Assembly: GCA_001023575.1 (NCBI GenBank)
Contig: CP011489.1
Location: 2,351,747 to 2,415,746 of the forward strand
Source of the DNA: Actinobacteria bacterium IMCC26256
GTDB lineage: Bacteria > Actinomycetota > Acidimicrobiia > IMCC26256
DNA length: 64,000 nucleotides
Reading direction: 5' to 3'
Shown here piece by piece: positions 43,817 through 53,897 of this stretch. The notes below the pieces were generated by a model. The model searched no databases, had not been told where the DNA came from, and saw only the letters and a list, made by a program, of their open reading frames with translations. A program made the translations under genes and the position numbers. Position 1 is the stretch's first letter. Each line of letters opens with the position of its first letter.

Positions 43817-44893
43817 TTAAGGGCTGGTTATATGTGCGCGTCCGCTGCCGTGGACGATCTCGCCAACCAACCAGGCTTGGTGCCCAGAGGCTCTCACCGA
43901 GTCGAGAGCGGCCTCGACCTCTCCCGCTGGAACTACGGCAAGCATCCCGAGACCGAGATTAAAGGTGCGCTGCATCTCATCATCAGATACATCCCCTGCA
44001 GCCTGCACCTCGGCGAAAATCCTCGGCTCCTCCCAGACCCCGCGACGAATTACTCCGTCTAACGAGCTCGGGAGTACGCGCTCTAAGTTTCCACCGATAC
44101 CTCCGCCAGTTACATGCGCAAAAGCATGGACATCGACTCGACGGTTGAGCGCCGACATAGCTGGCGCATATATAGCGCTCGGGCGCAGTAGCTCCTCACC
44201 TAGCGAATGATGGGCGCCGCTCCAAGCCGGGCTCTGTAATGAACGCCCGGCGCGATCTAGGAGTGCCCGGCGAGCGAGCGAGTACCCATTGCTCCGAAGT
44301 CCCGGGCTAGCGAATCCAATTATCTGATCCCCCGCGGCAACGCGTTGCGGAAGAATTTTTGAGCGCTCAACAATGCCGACCGCGAAACCAACTAAGTCAA
44401 ACTCGCCGGCGGACATCAGATCAGGGTGCTCAGACATCTCTCCGCCGATGAGAGCACACCCAGCCTGACGGCACCCATCTGCCACACCTGAAACGATTGC
44501 ATCGACCATTACCGGATCAAGGCTTCCAACCGAGATGTAATCGAGAAAAAAGAGAGGCTCTGCGCCCTGCACGGCGATGTCGTCAGCACTCATCGCTACA
44601 AGGTCGATACCGATCGTGTCGTACTTGCCTGCCAGGCGAGCGACCATTGACTTGGTTCCAACACCATCAGTCGAGGCAACGAGGACTGGATCCTCAAAAC
44701 CAAGTTTGCCGAGCGAGAAGAGGCCACCGAATCCACCAAGGTCGCCAATAACCTCTGGGCGAAATGTAGATCGGACATGCGCTTTGATGCGCTCAACGGC
44801 TTCTTCGCCAGCCGCGATATTTACGCCGGCATCGCTATATGTGAGTGGCTTGCTCGCTCCACTATTAGAGCGATTCTCTGAAGCGCCGCTCAT
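43817..44893 (-). CDS. purM: Phosphoribosylformylglycinamidine cyclo-ligase
   Basis: This 358-aa AIR synthetase makes 5-aminoimidazole ribotide from FGAM and ATP. It has LTYSDAGVNIAAGEEAVERIK at the N-terminus, VASTDGVGTKSMVARLAGKYDTIGIDLVAM and CALIGGEMSEHPDL; the C-terminal half includes HVTGGGIGGNLERVLP. It overlaps the purF stop by ATGA. Confidence 0.95.
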   Translation of the reverse strand: MSGASENRSNSGASKPLTYSDAGVNIAAGEEAVERIKAHVRSTFRPEVIGDLGGFGGLFSLGKLGFEDPVLVASTDGVGTKSMVARLAGKYDTIGIDLVAMSADDIAVQGAEPLFFLDYISVGSLDPVMVDAIVSGVADGCRQAGCALIGGEMSEHPDLMSAGEFDLVGFAVGIVERSKILPQRVAAGDQIIGFASPGLRSNGYSLARRALLDRAGRSLQSPAWSGAHHSLGEELLRPSAIYAPAMSALNRRVDVHAFAHVTGGGIGGNLERVLPSSLDGVIRRGVWEEPRIFAEVQAAGDVSDDEMQRTFNLGLGMLAVVPAGEVEAALDSVRASGHQAWLVGEIVHGSGRAHITSP

Positions 44894-46368
44894 TGAGCAT
44901 CGATCGGTGAGGGCGTATCGCGTTCGCGACGTATTGGCTCTAGGAGCATCTTGGCATCAGCATCTGGGATCGCTACTGGGTAGTCGCCGGTTAGGCATGC
45001 TGTGCAGAATGACTCAGCATCGGCTCCAGTTGCAGCAGTAAGGCGATCAATCTCAAGGTACGCGAGCGAATCAACATCTAGATAATCACGAATCTCGCCG
45101 ACAGATAGGTCCGCTGCAAGTAACGCACTGCGCTGGCCGGTATCCATGCCATAGAAACAAGGCCAGCGATACGGTGGTGAGGATACGCGAAAGTGAATCT
45201 CAGCGGCACCCGCCTCGCGCAGCATCTTCACAACTTGACGCGTGGTTGTACCGCGCACGATTGAGTCATCAACCACAACTAAGCGCTTACCCTCAATATT
45301 CTCAGGCAGAGGGTTGAGCTTCATCCGCACACCTGCACCGCGCATCTTCTGCGATGGCTGAATAAATGTGCGGCCAACGTAGCGGTTCTTTACGAGTCCG
45401 TCTCCGTAGGGGATCCCAGAGGCACGTGCGAATCCCTGCGCTGCCGGAATACCAGACTCCGGAACAGGCATGACCATGTCGGCGTCTACCGGAGCCTGCT
45501 TGGCTAGAGACTCACCCATGCGCTGCCTAGCGGTATGCACCGTGTGGCCGTATAGGCGCGTGTCTGGCCGTGAAAAATAGACAAACTCGAACAAGCAGAG
45601 TTTGGGCTCCGGCTCTGCCCATCGCACTTCGCGCCGCAGACCAGTTGCGTCAATAACAACCATCTCACCGGGCTGGACATCGCGGACATAGTGCGCTCCC
45701 ACAAGATCAAGAGCCGCCGACTCACTTGCGAGTACCCATCCGCCGCCCTCGAGTCGACCTATTACTAGCGGCCAAAACCCATGCGGATCACGAGCACCGA
45801 TCAATCGCGAGTCATCCATCAATACAAAAGAGAAACCACCCTCAAGAGTTGGTAGAACAGCCTCGAGGGCTATCTCCAATTCCCTGCCATCCGAGCGCCG
45901 CTCTACCGGCCATGCTCGTGAAATGAGTTCCGCCACAAGTGCTGAGTCAGTAGTGGAGTCAACAGCGGACTTAGGCGGAACAAAACCAGGAAGCATCCCG
46001 AGACTTGCTGCTAGATCTGCGGTGTTGGTTAGGTTGCCATTGTGGCCAAGAGCAAAACCTTCGTCACCGACACTCCCGTATACGGGCTGCGCATTCTGCC
46101 ATGAAGAAGAACCGGTCGTGCTGTAACGGTTGTGGCCGATAGCGATGTGCCCTGAGAGTGATGCCAGTTTTCTCTCATCGAATACTTGCGAGACCAGCCC
46201 CATGTCCTTGATGACGGTGATGGTCTGCCCATCGCTCACTGCGATCCCTGCAGATTCTTGTCCACGATGCTGAAGCGCGAATAGGCCCAGGTATGCAAGG
46301 TTGGCCACTGGTTGATTCGGGGCATAGACACCGAAGACTCCACATGAATGGCCGATCGATGGCTGCAC
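44890..46368 (-). CDS. purF: Amidophosphoribosyltransferase
   Basis: This 492-aa enzyme makes phosphoribosylamine from PRPP and glutamine, the first committed step of purine synthesis. A short propeptide of about 8 residues precedes the catalytic Cys (SCGVFGVYA), which must be exposed by self-cleavage. The PRPP motif is RLVVVDDSIVRGTTTRQ. Cys residues near the C-terminus (FCTACLTGDYP) fit the [4Fe-4S] type. It starts at GTG without a clear ribosome site, divergent from cysC. Confidence 0.95.
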   Translation of the reverse strand: MQPSIGHSCGVFGVYAPNQPVANLAYLGLFALQHRGQESAGIAVSDGQTITVIKDMGLVSQVFDERKLASLSGHIAIGHNRYSTTGSSSWQNAQPVYGSVGDEGFALGHNGNLTNTADLAASLGMLPGFVPPKSAVDSTTDSALVAELISRAWPVERRSDGRELEIALEAVLPTLEGGFSFVLMDDSRLIGARDPHGFWPLVIGRLEGGGWVLASESAALDLVGAHYVRDVQPGEMVVIDATGLRREVRWAEPEPKLCLFEFVYFSRPDTRLYGHTVHTARQRMGESLAKQAPVDADMVMPVPESGIPAAQGFARASGIPYGDGLVKNRYVGRTFIQPSQKMRGAGVRMKLNPLPENIEGKRLVVVDDSIVRGTTTRQVVKMLREAGAAEIHFRVSSPPYRWPCFYGMDTGQRSALLAADLSVGEIRDYLDVDSLAYLEIDRLTAATGADAESFCTACLTGDYPVAIPDADAKMLLEPIRRERDTPSPIDAQ

Positions 46369-46552
46369 GTTGGTGAGTATCCCACGCGGCGGCTACTCAA
46401 TGCCTCCCCGGGCGAAGGATCATGTCTTCTCTGCTCAATTACGGTAATCGCGGCCGGGTTTGGAGAGCGTTTGCCAAAATTCTCCGCCGCTTTGAGATGC
46501 CTCGCCCCACAAGCACCTTGAGCAAGCGGTGTTCGTCTACCGTTTCTACTCA

Positions 46553-47158
46553 ATGAACCCACAGAGCAACACCTCAGACTCAGGATTTGACCCGCGTGGC
46601 CACGGTTTCTCCCTCTGGTTCACCGGACTCTCAGGCGCAGGCAAATCAACAATCGCTGAGGCAGTAACGAGCCAACTGCGTGAGCGCGGCCATCGCGTGG
46701 AGGTTCTCGATGGCGACGAGGTACGCGAGCACCTAAGCCGGGGACTTACCTTCTCCAAGGAAGATCGCGATATCAACGTTCGACGCATTGGCTGGATCGC
46801 CTCGGTATTAGCGCGAAATGGAGTCGTCGCTATTACCGCTGCGATCTCTCCGTATCGGGCAACACGCAATGAAGTGCGCGCCATGCACGACGGGGCTGCT
46901 CCGCCCAACGCCACCCAAGCTGCCTTCATAGAGATTCATATTGCTACCCCCTTGGAGGTATGCGAAGACCGTGACGTGAAGGGCTTATACGCAAAGGCAC
47001 GAAGCGGAGAGATCCCGGAGTTCACTGGTATTAGCGACCCCTACGAAGCACCGGAAAAATGTGAGATCACAATCCCCACGCAGAATCAAAGCATCGAGGA
47101 GTCTGCCGCGATGGTGTTGGCCTACCTTGATGAGCATGGTTTAAGCCAAGCGCTCTGA
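46553..47158 (+). CDS. cysC: Adenylylsulfate kinase
   Basis: This 201-aa APS kinase makes PAPS from adenylylsulfate and ATP. The P-loop is GLSGAGKSTIAEAV near residue 24; SRGLTFSKEDRDINVRRIGWIA and ISPYRATRNEVRAM follow. It stands alone, not fused to ATP sulfurylase, among purine genes; PAPS and adenylate metabolism are connected only loosely. ATG 46553 is preferred; an in-frame GTG-type start 24 nt upstream is possible. Confidence 0.92.
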   Translation: MNPQSNTSDSGFDPRGHGFSLWFTGLSGAGKSTIAEAVTSQLRERGHRVEVLDGDEVREHLSRGLTFSKEDRDINVRRIGWIASVLARNGVVAITAAISPYRATRNEVRAMHDGAAPPNATQAAFIEIHIATPLEVCEDRDVKGLYAKARSGEIPEFTGISDPYEAPEKCEITIPTQNQSIEESAAMVLAYLDEHGLSQAL

Positions 47159-47209
47159 TAATTAGCGCTCTGTATTAAGCCCGTCTCTATTAAGCCCGTC
47201 CCTATTAAG
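47143..47209. repeat. Two nested tandem duplications between cysC and purL
   Basis: AGCGCTCTGATAATT is followed by AGCGCTCTGTATTA near the cysC stop, then TATTAAGCCCGTCTC (47173) and TATTAAGCCCGTCCC (47188) with a third partial unit TATTAAG at 47203, which runs into the purL stop codon. Confidence 0.85.
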
Positions 47210-49442
47210 AGAGGCCGAGAGCGTTTGGAATTGCATCACGCCATGTTGACTCGGCATCGGTAAGCGCCACAGAGAATGCTCCTGTCGCTACCAATCGGTC
47301 ACCGCCGGTGGAGCCAACCTCCTCTGCGGCTATTCCCGAAGCGCTTGCGCGACCGAGAATCTCAACGACTCGCTCCGGATCAACCCCAAGCACAATTCTC
47401 GATGCACTCTCCGAGAAGCATCCAACGGCTCCCCCGATATCCACTGTGAAACCAATCCCGCCAGCGATTGCCATCTCCGCCAGCGATACGGCAAGCCCGC
47501 CATCGGCGCAGTCATGCACTGTTGTGACGATTCGCTCAGTAACCAGCGCTGCGATGAGCCCGTTGAGCGCATGCCCGATCTCGAGATCAGCCGCTGGTGG
47601 GACTCCGTTACGCAGGCCATGAAGGTCGGCCCACTCAGAACCTCCGAACTCAGGAGCTGTCGTTCCGAGGACAACGATTGCTTGCCCCTCTCTGAAACCA
47701 ATGGTTGACGGAGGACTATCACCGAGTCCCTCGAGAAGGCCGATCACACCGACAACCGGTGTTGGGTCAATATCAACACCGCTTGATTCGTTGTAGAAAG
47801 AGACGTTGCCACCGATCACGGGAAGCCCGAGTGCGCTGCAGGCCTCGCTCATCCCATCGACTGCCTCAGAGAACTGCCACATCACCTCAGGGTGCTCAGG
47901 GTTTCCGAAGTTAAGGCAATTCACCAACGCCATTGGGCGCGCGCCAGAGCAAGCAACGTTGCGCGTCGCCTCAAGCACAACAAGCTTCGATCCAATGCGA
48001 GGATCGAGTGCGACCTGGCGAGCCTTGCCATCGACACTAAGAGCAAGGGCGCGACCTGGGGCCTCTTTAATGCGTAGAACTGATGCGTCGCCACCAGGAC
48101 CGCTCACAGTATTTAGGAAGAGTTGGTGGTCGTATTGACGCCATACCCAAGACTTATCTGCAATGTTGAGCGAGCCGAGTAGAGCAAGCAGTTCACCGGA
48201 GAGGTCTGTTCCATCTGGGAAACGCTCAAGCAGCGCTCTTGCGGGATCATCGGCCTGACGCTCCGCTAAATCGCTCGGGGCCTCCATCGGCCTGTGATAC
48301 GTAGGACCATCTCCGAGACTCTCAACAGGTACATCTGCGAGTGGTGCAAGGGCTGAAGCATCTGCATTCTCACCAGCATCAAACTTGCCCTCATAGACAC
48401 GGAAGCGTCCGGTATCTGTGACTACTCCGATCACACTTGCCCGAACCTCCCAGCGAGCGCTTAGTTCGAGCACCGCATCGAGATTTGCTGGCTCAACAAT
48501 TGCAAGCATTCGCTCTTGGCTCTCAGAGGTCATTACCTCAACAGCATTCATACCTGGTTCGCGTCGGGCTACGCGCGCAATGTCTACATCCATTCCGTTG
48601 CCAGCTTTGGCAGCAGTCTCAGATGTAGCGCAGGAGATTCCGGCGGCTCCTAGGTCTTGAACCCCTACCGCCAATCCGCGATCAAGGAGTTCGAGGCATG
48701 CCTCAATGAGTTTCTTCTCCTCAAAAGGATCGCCGACCTGGACCGAGGGGCGCTTAGTCTCCGAGCCCTCTTGAAAACCAGCAGAAGCAAGCACACTCGC
48801 GCCACCGATGCCGTCACGCCCCGTCGACGCTCCTAGCAAAACTGCGAGGTTTCCGACACCCTCAGCAGTTGCAAGAACAAGTCGATCCTGGGGAAGAATT
48901 CCGAGACAGAAAACATTTACAAGTGGGTTACCTCGGTAGCAGTCATCAAACACAACCTCTCCGCCCACAGTTGGAACGCCAACCGCGTTGCCATAACCAC
49001 TAATGCCAGAGACAACGCCCTCGAAGAGGAAACGCGTGCGCGCATCATCGAGTGTTCCGAATCTCAGCGGATCCATCAACGCAATGGGGCGCGCACCCAT
49101 TGAGAAGATGTCCCGAATAATTCCGCCTACTCCAGTTGCCGCACCCTGACGCGGCTCAATTGCAGAGGGATGATTGTGACTCTCAATGCGAACGGCTACT
49201 GCTAAGCCGTCGCCAACATCAATTACTCCGGCACCCTCACCCGGCCCGACCAATACCCAAGGTGCCTCAGTTGGGAAGCGCCCAAGGTGGACCTTCGAAG
49301 ACTTATAGGAGCAGTGCTCACTCCACATCACTGCATACATAGCGAGCTCGAGTTCGGATGGCTCACGCTCTAAAAGCGCAATGATTCTCTCAAGCTCATC
49401 ATCGGTGAGCCCAAGTTGTCTGTGGATTGGTTCAGCAGTCAC
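47205..49442 (-). CDS. purL: Phosphoribosylformylglycinamidine synthase subunit II
   Basis: This roughly 745-aa small-type PurL makes FGAM from FGAR with PurQ and PurS. Motifs include [54 protein letters not shown] and [21 protein letters not shown]-like sequence, and the second domain carries [22 protein letters not shown]. The GTG at 49442 is chosen because [16 protein letters not shown] fits the family; an ATG at 49469 sits directly against AGGAGG with no spacer. Confidence 0.93.
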   Translation of the reverse strand: MTAEPIHRQLGLTDDELERIIALLEREPSELELAMYAVMWSEHCSYKSSKVHLGRFPTEAPWVLVGPGEGAGVIDVGDGLAVAVRIESHNHPSAIEPRQGAATGVGGIIRDIFSMGARPIALMDPLRFGTLDDARTRFLFEGVVSGISGYGNAVGVPTVGGEVVFDDCYRGNPLVNVFCLGILPQDRLVLATAEGVGNLAVLLGASTGRDGIGGASVLASAGFQEGSETKRPSVQVGDPFEEKKLIEACLELLDRGLAVGVQDLGAAGISCATSETAAKAGNGMDVDIARVARREPGMNAVEVMTSESQERMLAIVEPANLDAVLELSARWEVRASVIGVVTDTGRFRVYEGKFDAGENADASALAPLADVPVESLGDGPTYHRPMEAPSDLAERQADDPARALLERFPDGTDLSGELLALLGSLNIADKSWVWRQYDHQLFLNTVSGPGGDASVLRIKEAPGRALALSVDGKARQVALDPRIGSKLVVLEATRNVACSGARPMALVNCLNFGNPEHPEVMWQFSEAVDGMSEACSALGLPVIGGNVSFYNESSGVDIDPTPVVGVIGLLEGLGDSPPSTIGFREGQAIVVLGTTAPEFGGSEWADLHGLRNGVPPAADLEIGHALNGLIAALVTERIVTTVHDCADGGLAVSLAEMAIAGGIGFTVDIGGAVGCFSESASRIVLGVDPERVVEILGRASASGIAAEEVGSTGGDRLVATGAFSVALTDAESTWRDAIPNALGLS

Positions 49443-49636
49443 AGCCCCGAGGTTACCCGAGCAGAGCATCCTCCTCGGGGGCCGTAGCCCCGCCGGCTCT
49501 AGGCATTTTCTTCTCCATAAAGGGGCGTACTTAATTCCTATATATGCCGTGATAGAACCTAATCATCTTCATAATTGACTGCATACCATCACTTGCCCTC
49601 AAACCAAACCTCATAACAACCGCAAGGACCACCTAA

Positions 49637-50068
49637 ATGGCTGCCCCTAAGAAGCCCTCCAAAATCTCAGATGAGCACAAGGTAAAACTTGCTGCAGGGC
49701 GGGATCAGAGTCGCAGCGTCGCGCGCTATTTGGAGGCACTTGAGACACACCGTCCAAAGCAGGGTCGCAAGCGCAGTGCGGAGACGGTAGCTAAGCAACT
49801 AAGCGCTACTGAGTTGTCCTTAAAGGGTGCGAGCGGAATCACCCGCCTTGAGTTGCTGCAGGCCCAGCGCGATCTAAAGGCCGAGGCCGAGAGACTCTCC
49901 GACTCTGTCGATATCGCTGCCCTTGAAGCTGCCTTCGTGAAGGTTGCTCGAGCCTACGGCGAGCGCAAAGGAATCAACTACGGAACATGGCGCGACTTTG
50001 GTGTTGCTGCTGATGTCCTGAAGAAGGCGGGGATAGCCCGCACTAGAAGTACAGGCGCTACTAAATAG
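49637..50068 (+). CDS. Conserved-looking helical protein of unknown function
   Basis: This 143-aa protein is not recognised. It is rich in Lys, Ala and Glu: KKPSKISDEHKVKLAAGRDQ at the N-terminus, a long helix (LLQAQRDLKAEAERLSDSVD, then IAALEAAFVKVARAYGERKGINYGTWRDFGV) and VLKKAGIARTRS at the end. It starts at ATG after a short gap. The basic N-terminus and helical C-terminal domain could bind DNA or RNA, but nothing confirms that. It interrupts the purine genes on the opposite strand. Confidence 0.65.
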   Translation: MAAPKKPSKISDEHKVKLAAGRDQSRSVARYLEALETHRPKQGRKRSAETVAKQLSATELSLKGASGITRLELLQAQRDLKAEAERLSDSVDIAALEAAFVKVARAYGERKGINYGTWRDFGVAADVLKKAGIARTRSTGATK

Positions 50069-50101
50069 CGACGAGATCAAACCGCTAGGTATGTAGCAGT
50101 T

Positions 50102-50656
50102 TTACGAACCGAACTCATGCCCCACATCGGGGGCATTGAGGACGGGAAAGTATGGGATGGAGCGAGATGCAAGCAGCGCACCCAGCTCTCCACCACGATC
50201 TAGCAGCACGGTCGCTCCTGCGATGATGCAGCCGAGCTCCTCTAGGGCATCGACCGCTTCAATCAGCGACCCGCCACTTGTTGCAGTGTCCTCAACAACG
50301 AGCACTCGCTCTCCAGGCTCGAGCGGCCCTGCGATGCGCCCGCCAACGCCATGGCCCTTAGGCTCTTTGCGAACTGCGAATGATCGTTTCCCAGAGGCGA
50401 GAGCAACTGAGAGTGCCACAGGCACCGCTCCAACTACCAATCCACCAGCTGCATCGAACTCGCAGCCGCCGCTTGCCTCAATTGCCTCCAGGATTGCCTT
50501 GCCGATTAGCTCAAAGCAATCGCCACGAAATGTAACTGCTCGGCCATCGAGGTACCACTTTGATGTACGCCCTGATGCGAGAGTGAAATCCCCTTCTCGA
50601 ATCCCATGCTCTTTAAATACCTCAACTAACGCTGCCTGATACGGGCGAAGTGCCAT
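50102..50656 (-). CDS. pyrE: Orotate phosphoribosyltransferase
   Basis: This 184-aa enzyme joins orotate and PRPP in pyrimidine synthesis. The PRPP-binding motif is VLVVEDTATSGGSLIEAV and LASGRTSKWYLDGRAV is the typical N-terminal piece. It is the only pyrimidine gene in the window and lies among the purine genes, which also consume PRPP. Confidence 0.93.
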   Translation of the reverse strand: MALRPYQAALVEVFKEHGIREGDFTLASGRTSKWYLDGRAVTFRGDCFELIGKAILEAIEASGGCEFDAAGGLVVGAVPVALSVALASGKRSFAVRKEPKGHGVGGRIAGPLEPGERVLVVEDTATSGGSLIEAVDALEELGCIIAGATVLLDRGGELGALLASRSIPYFPVLNAPDVGHEFGS

Positions 50657-50702
50657 CTAAATATCCGTTCGATTGTGGTTAAGAATTTTGACGATAGAAC
50701 GC

Positions 50703-51404
50703 TTATGAGCGGCCTGCAGCAGATGCAGCGGTAGGCCCTGAGACTGCACTAGCGACGATCGATTGAAGCATCACCGCTCCATCCGAGGATCCAAGTACTG
50801 ACTCGATTGCGCGCTCGGGGTGTGGCATGAGCCCAACAACGTTGCGAGCCTCGTTGCATATTCCCGCGATGGAGTCGATGCTGCCATTTGGGTTCTCGAG
50901 ATAACGAACTACGACTCGATCTTCATCGCGTAGCGCTGCAAGTGTCTCCGCACTGCAGGTGTAGTTACCTTCAAAATGATTAATGGGTATCTCAAGTAAC
51001 TCGCCAACTCTGGCTTGATTAGTGAGAGGCGTCGCTGTGGTCTCAACCCGAAGAGTGACGCTCTTACATAGAAACTTGAGGCCGGCATTCTTCTGGAGTG
51101 CTCCGGGGAGGAGGCCGGACTCACAGAGGATCTGGAATCCGTTGCAGATGCCCACCACTGGGCCACCATCTTGAGCGAATCTCCCGAGTGACTCCATTAC
51201 GGGGGAAAACTGGGCGATTGCACCGGTTCTCAGATAATCGCCGTGTGCGAATCCTCCAGGAAGAATTACCGCATCTACACCTTGGATGCTCTCATCAGCA
51301 TGGAAGAGAGTTACAGCCTCGGCACCAAAATACTCAAGCGCATAGATCGCATCGAGTTCACAGTTGGTTCCAGGAAATACAACTACACCAACTCTCGGTG
51401 CCAT
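50703..51404 (-). CDS. purQ: Phosphoribosylformylglycinamidine synthase, glutamine amidotransferase subunit
   Basis: This 233-aa class I amidotransferase supplies ammonia to PurL. The nucleophile is in [14 protein letters not shown] and the His-Glu pair in [10 protein letters not shown]. Its ATG overlaps the purS stop by one base. Confidence 0.94.
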   Translation of the reverse strand: MAPRVGVVVFPGTNCELDAIYALEYFGAEAVTLFHADESIQGVDAVILPGGFAHGDYLRTGAIAQFSPVMESLGRFAQDGGPVVGICNGFQILCESGLLPGALQKNAGLKFLCKSVTLRVETTATPLTNQARVGELLEIPINHFEGNYTCSAETLAALRDEDRVVVRYLENPNGSIDSIAGICNEARNVVGLMPHPERAIESVLGSSDGAVMLQSIVASAVSGPTAASAAGRS

Positions 51405-51664
51405 CAGCCTGCGAACTCCGCGAGATGAATCTCGAAGGCCTCAATCACTGTATTTGCAAGTAGGCGTTCGCACATCTCCACAACCTGCGATCTCGCGGTT
51501 GCTTCATCTGGCGCAGTTACCTCAAGGCGAATTGATTTACCGACGCGCACCCGAGTCACATTCGTGTAGCCGAGCGACGGGAGTGCACGTTCTACGGTCA
51601 CTCCTTGAGGATCAAGGATTCCTGGCAGGTGCGTTATCTCTATTCGTGCTTCATATCGAGCCAT
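51404..51664 (-). CDS. purS: Phosphoribosylformylglycinamidine synthase subunit PurS
   Basis: This 86-aa subunit bridges PurL and Pur[26 protein letters not shown] and [31 protein letters not shown] match the family, and the length is normal. ATG 51664 begins 12 nt after the purC stop region; any further extension would run into purC. Confidence 0.93.
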   Translation of the reverse strand: MARYEARIEITHLPGILDPQGVTVERALPSLGYTNVTRVRVGKSIRLEVTAPDEATARSQVVEMCERLLANTVIEAFEIHLAEFAG

Positions 51665-51674
51665 GCTCTGAACC

Positions 51675-52553
51675 TTACCCGCCATACCAGTCAGAGAACC
51701 GAAGGCCCGTGAGTCGCTCGTAGGCCTCGATGTAGCGCCCGCGCGTGCCCTCAATTACCTCGGATGGAACAGGCGGTGCCGGGGGTTCTTGGTTCCACCC
51801 AATTGCAAGGTAGTAATCGCGCACGTACTGCTTGTCGAACGATGGAGGGCTGCCGCCCGGAGCGTATGACTCTCCGGGCCAGTAGCGAGAGGAGTCGGGG
51901 GTTAGAACCTCATCGATTAGTAGCAGGCTGCCATCAGGCCTCAGCCCAAACTCAAGCTTTGTATCAGCGAGGATGATCCCCCGCTCCTTCGCCATAGCCG
52001 CTCCACGTGCGTAGACGGCAAGGGTTGCGCTACGTATCTCCTCAAAGCGATCTGCCCCTACTAAATCGATCGCCTCTGCATCTGTCATCGGCATGTCATG
52101 ACCAAAATCGGGCTTTGTTGTGGGGGTGAATATCGGCTCTGGTAACTCTGATGCCTCAAGCAATCCACCCGGCATTGAGCGCCCCTGCACTGTGGTGCTC
52201 CCCGAGTATTCCTTCCACGCTCCACCAAACAAGTAGCCACGCGCGATGCACTCCATACGAACCGGAGTAGTGCGCTCAACCAAAGTTGCTCGCCCAGCGA
52301 ACTCGGGGCCAACGCCCTCAGGGAAGCCATCGGGATCCACCGCTATCACATGGTTATCGATGAGATCCGAGGTTGCTTCAAACCAGTAACTGCTAATCGC
52401 CGTAAGCACTCGCCCCTTGTCCGGCACTGGTGACGGAAGAATCACATCAAAAATTGAGAGCCGATCGGTTGCGACCATCAGCAAACGATCACTACCGGCA
52501 TCGTAGAGATCGCGAACCTTGCCTGAGTACAGATGAGGCAGTTCGATGCTCAT
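51675..52553 (-). CDS. purC: Phosphoribosylaminoimidazole-succinocarboxamide synthase
   Basis: This 292-aa SAICAR synthetase starts LYSGKVRDLYDAGSDRLLMVATDRLSIFDVILP and has MECIARGYLFGGAWKEY and DTKLEFGLRPDGSLLLIDEVLTPDSSRYWP. It overlaps purB by ATGA. Confidence 0.95.
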   Translation of the reverse strand: MSIELPHLYSGKVRDLYDAGSDRLLMVATDRLSIFDVILPSPVPDKGRVLTAISSYWFEATSDLIDNHVIAVDPDGFPEGVGPEFAGRATLVERTTPVRMECIARGYLFGGAWKEYSGSTTVQGRSMPGGLLEASELPEPIFTPTTKPDFGHDMPMTDAEAIDLVGADRFEEIRSATLAVYARGAAMAKERGIILADTKLEFGLRPDGSLLLIDEVLTPDSSRYWPGESYAPGGSPPSFDKQYVRDYYLAIGWNQEPPAPPVPSEVIEGTRGRYIEAYERLTGLRFSDWYGG

Positions 52554-53896
52554 GACGCTGGGGGAAGTAAAGGTGATGGCGAAGAGAGCGGAGCTGCAAG
52601 CGTCGCGTCAAGAGACTCGAAGGTTCGCGAGACATTGCTTAGGGCCTTCTTCAGGTCGAAGCAGGCAGTAAGAGTCGCTTGGTCAAGCTTGGCTGCAACC
52701 TCAGGGTCTGCGCTCAACACGTCAATAAAGGGCCGACGCTCATCCCATGTCGCCATGGCGTTGCGCTGCACTAATCGGTAGGCATCGTCACGCGAGAGGC
52801 CGGACTCCACAAGTGCAAGTAGCACTGGCTGGCTAAACACAAGCCCGTAAGACGCGTTGAGATTCTCAATCATGCGCTCTGGATAGACAACAAGCCCATC
52901 TACGAGTCGCTCCATTTGAAACAGCATGTAATGGGCAAGGATGCATGAGTCAGGGAGAATCACTCGCTCAACAGAGGAGTGTGAAATATCGCGCTCGTGC
53001 CAGAGAGCAACATTCTCTAGGCCAGCCTGAAGGTTTCCTCGTAGCACGCGAGCCAATCCACAGAGTTGCTCACTCTTCACAGGGTTGCGCTTATGCGGCA
53101 TCGCAGACGAACCCTTCTGCTTACCAGCACGGAATGGCTCCTCCGCCTCGCGCAGCTCAGTGCGCTGCAGGTGGCGAATCTCCAGTGCAAAGGCCTCAAT
53201 GCTTGCCCCAACCGATGCACACGCGTAGAGCAACTCTGCGTGTCGATCACGCGCGAGCACTTGAGTCGCTGGCACCGGTGTTAGTCCCAAAGTGGCGCAT
53301 ACCGATTTCTCAATCGATGGATCAATGTTCGAGTAGGTGCCGACCGCTCCAGAGAGCTTGCCGACTGCAATTGCGTTACGCGCACGCGCAAGCCTCTCGC
53401 GGTCGCGGCGAACCTGCAGTGCCCAGAGCGCAATCTTTGCCCCGAAGGTCGTTGGCTCGGCGTGAATCCCATGGGTGCGCCCTACCATCGCGGTATCGCG
53501 AAACTCGTGTGCACGCCGTGCGATTGTGGTCTCCAACTTCTCTGCTGCTGCGAGCAATAGATCTGCTGCACGCGTCAACTGAAGTGACAATGCAGTATCT
53601 ACGACATCTGACGACGTGAGGCCAAAGTGCACCCACGCTCCCTCGGGCTGACCGACTCGCTCCTGGACAATGTCGACAAAAGCAGCAACATCGTGCTCCG
53701 TGATCGCTTCGCGCTCCTCAATGGCAGCGACATCGAAGCCAGCGCGTTCGCGTACAGCGCGTGCGGCGTCAGCGGGCACCACTCCTAGAGCGGCCCAACC
53801 TTCAGTGGCGAGTATCTCAACCTCTAGCCACGCTCCAAACTTCGCGTCGTCAGTGAAGATTGCAGCCATCTCAGGGCGGGAGTAACGGGGAATCAT
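52550..53896 (-). CDS. purB: Adenylosuccinate lyase
   Basis: This 448-aa lyase acts twice in purine synthesis, on SAICAR and on adenylosuccinate. The signature GSSAMPHKRNPVKSEQL is near residue 260, and GRTHGIHAEPTTFG carries the catalytic His. ATG 53896 is chosen because GAAGAGG lies upstream and MIPRYSRPEM is the family start. The purD stop at 53898-53900 lies just before it. Confidence 0.95.
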   Translation of the reverse strand: MIPRYSRPEMAAIFTDDAKFGAWLEVEILATEGWAALGVVPADAARAVRERAGFDVAAIEEREAITEHDVAAFVDIVQERVGQPEGAWVHFGLTSSDVVDTALSLQLTRAADLLLAAAEKLETTIARRAHEFRDTAMVGRTHGIHAEPTTFGAKIALWALQVRRDRERLARARNAIAVGKLSGAVGTYSNIDPSIEKSVCATLGLTPVPATQVLARDRHAELLYACASVGASIEAFALEIRHLQRTELREAEEPFRAGKQKGSSAMPHKRNPVKSEQLCGLARVLRGNLQAGLENVALWHERDISHSSVERVILPDSCILAHYMLFQMERLVDGLVVYPERMIENLNASYGLVFSQPVLLALVESGLSRDDAYRLVQRNAMATWDERRPFIDVLSADPEVAAKLDQATLTACFDLKKALSNVSRTFESLDATLAAPLSSPSPLLPPAS

Positions 53897-53897
53897 T

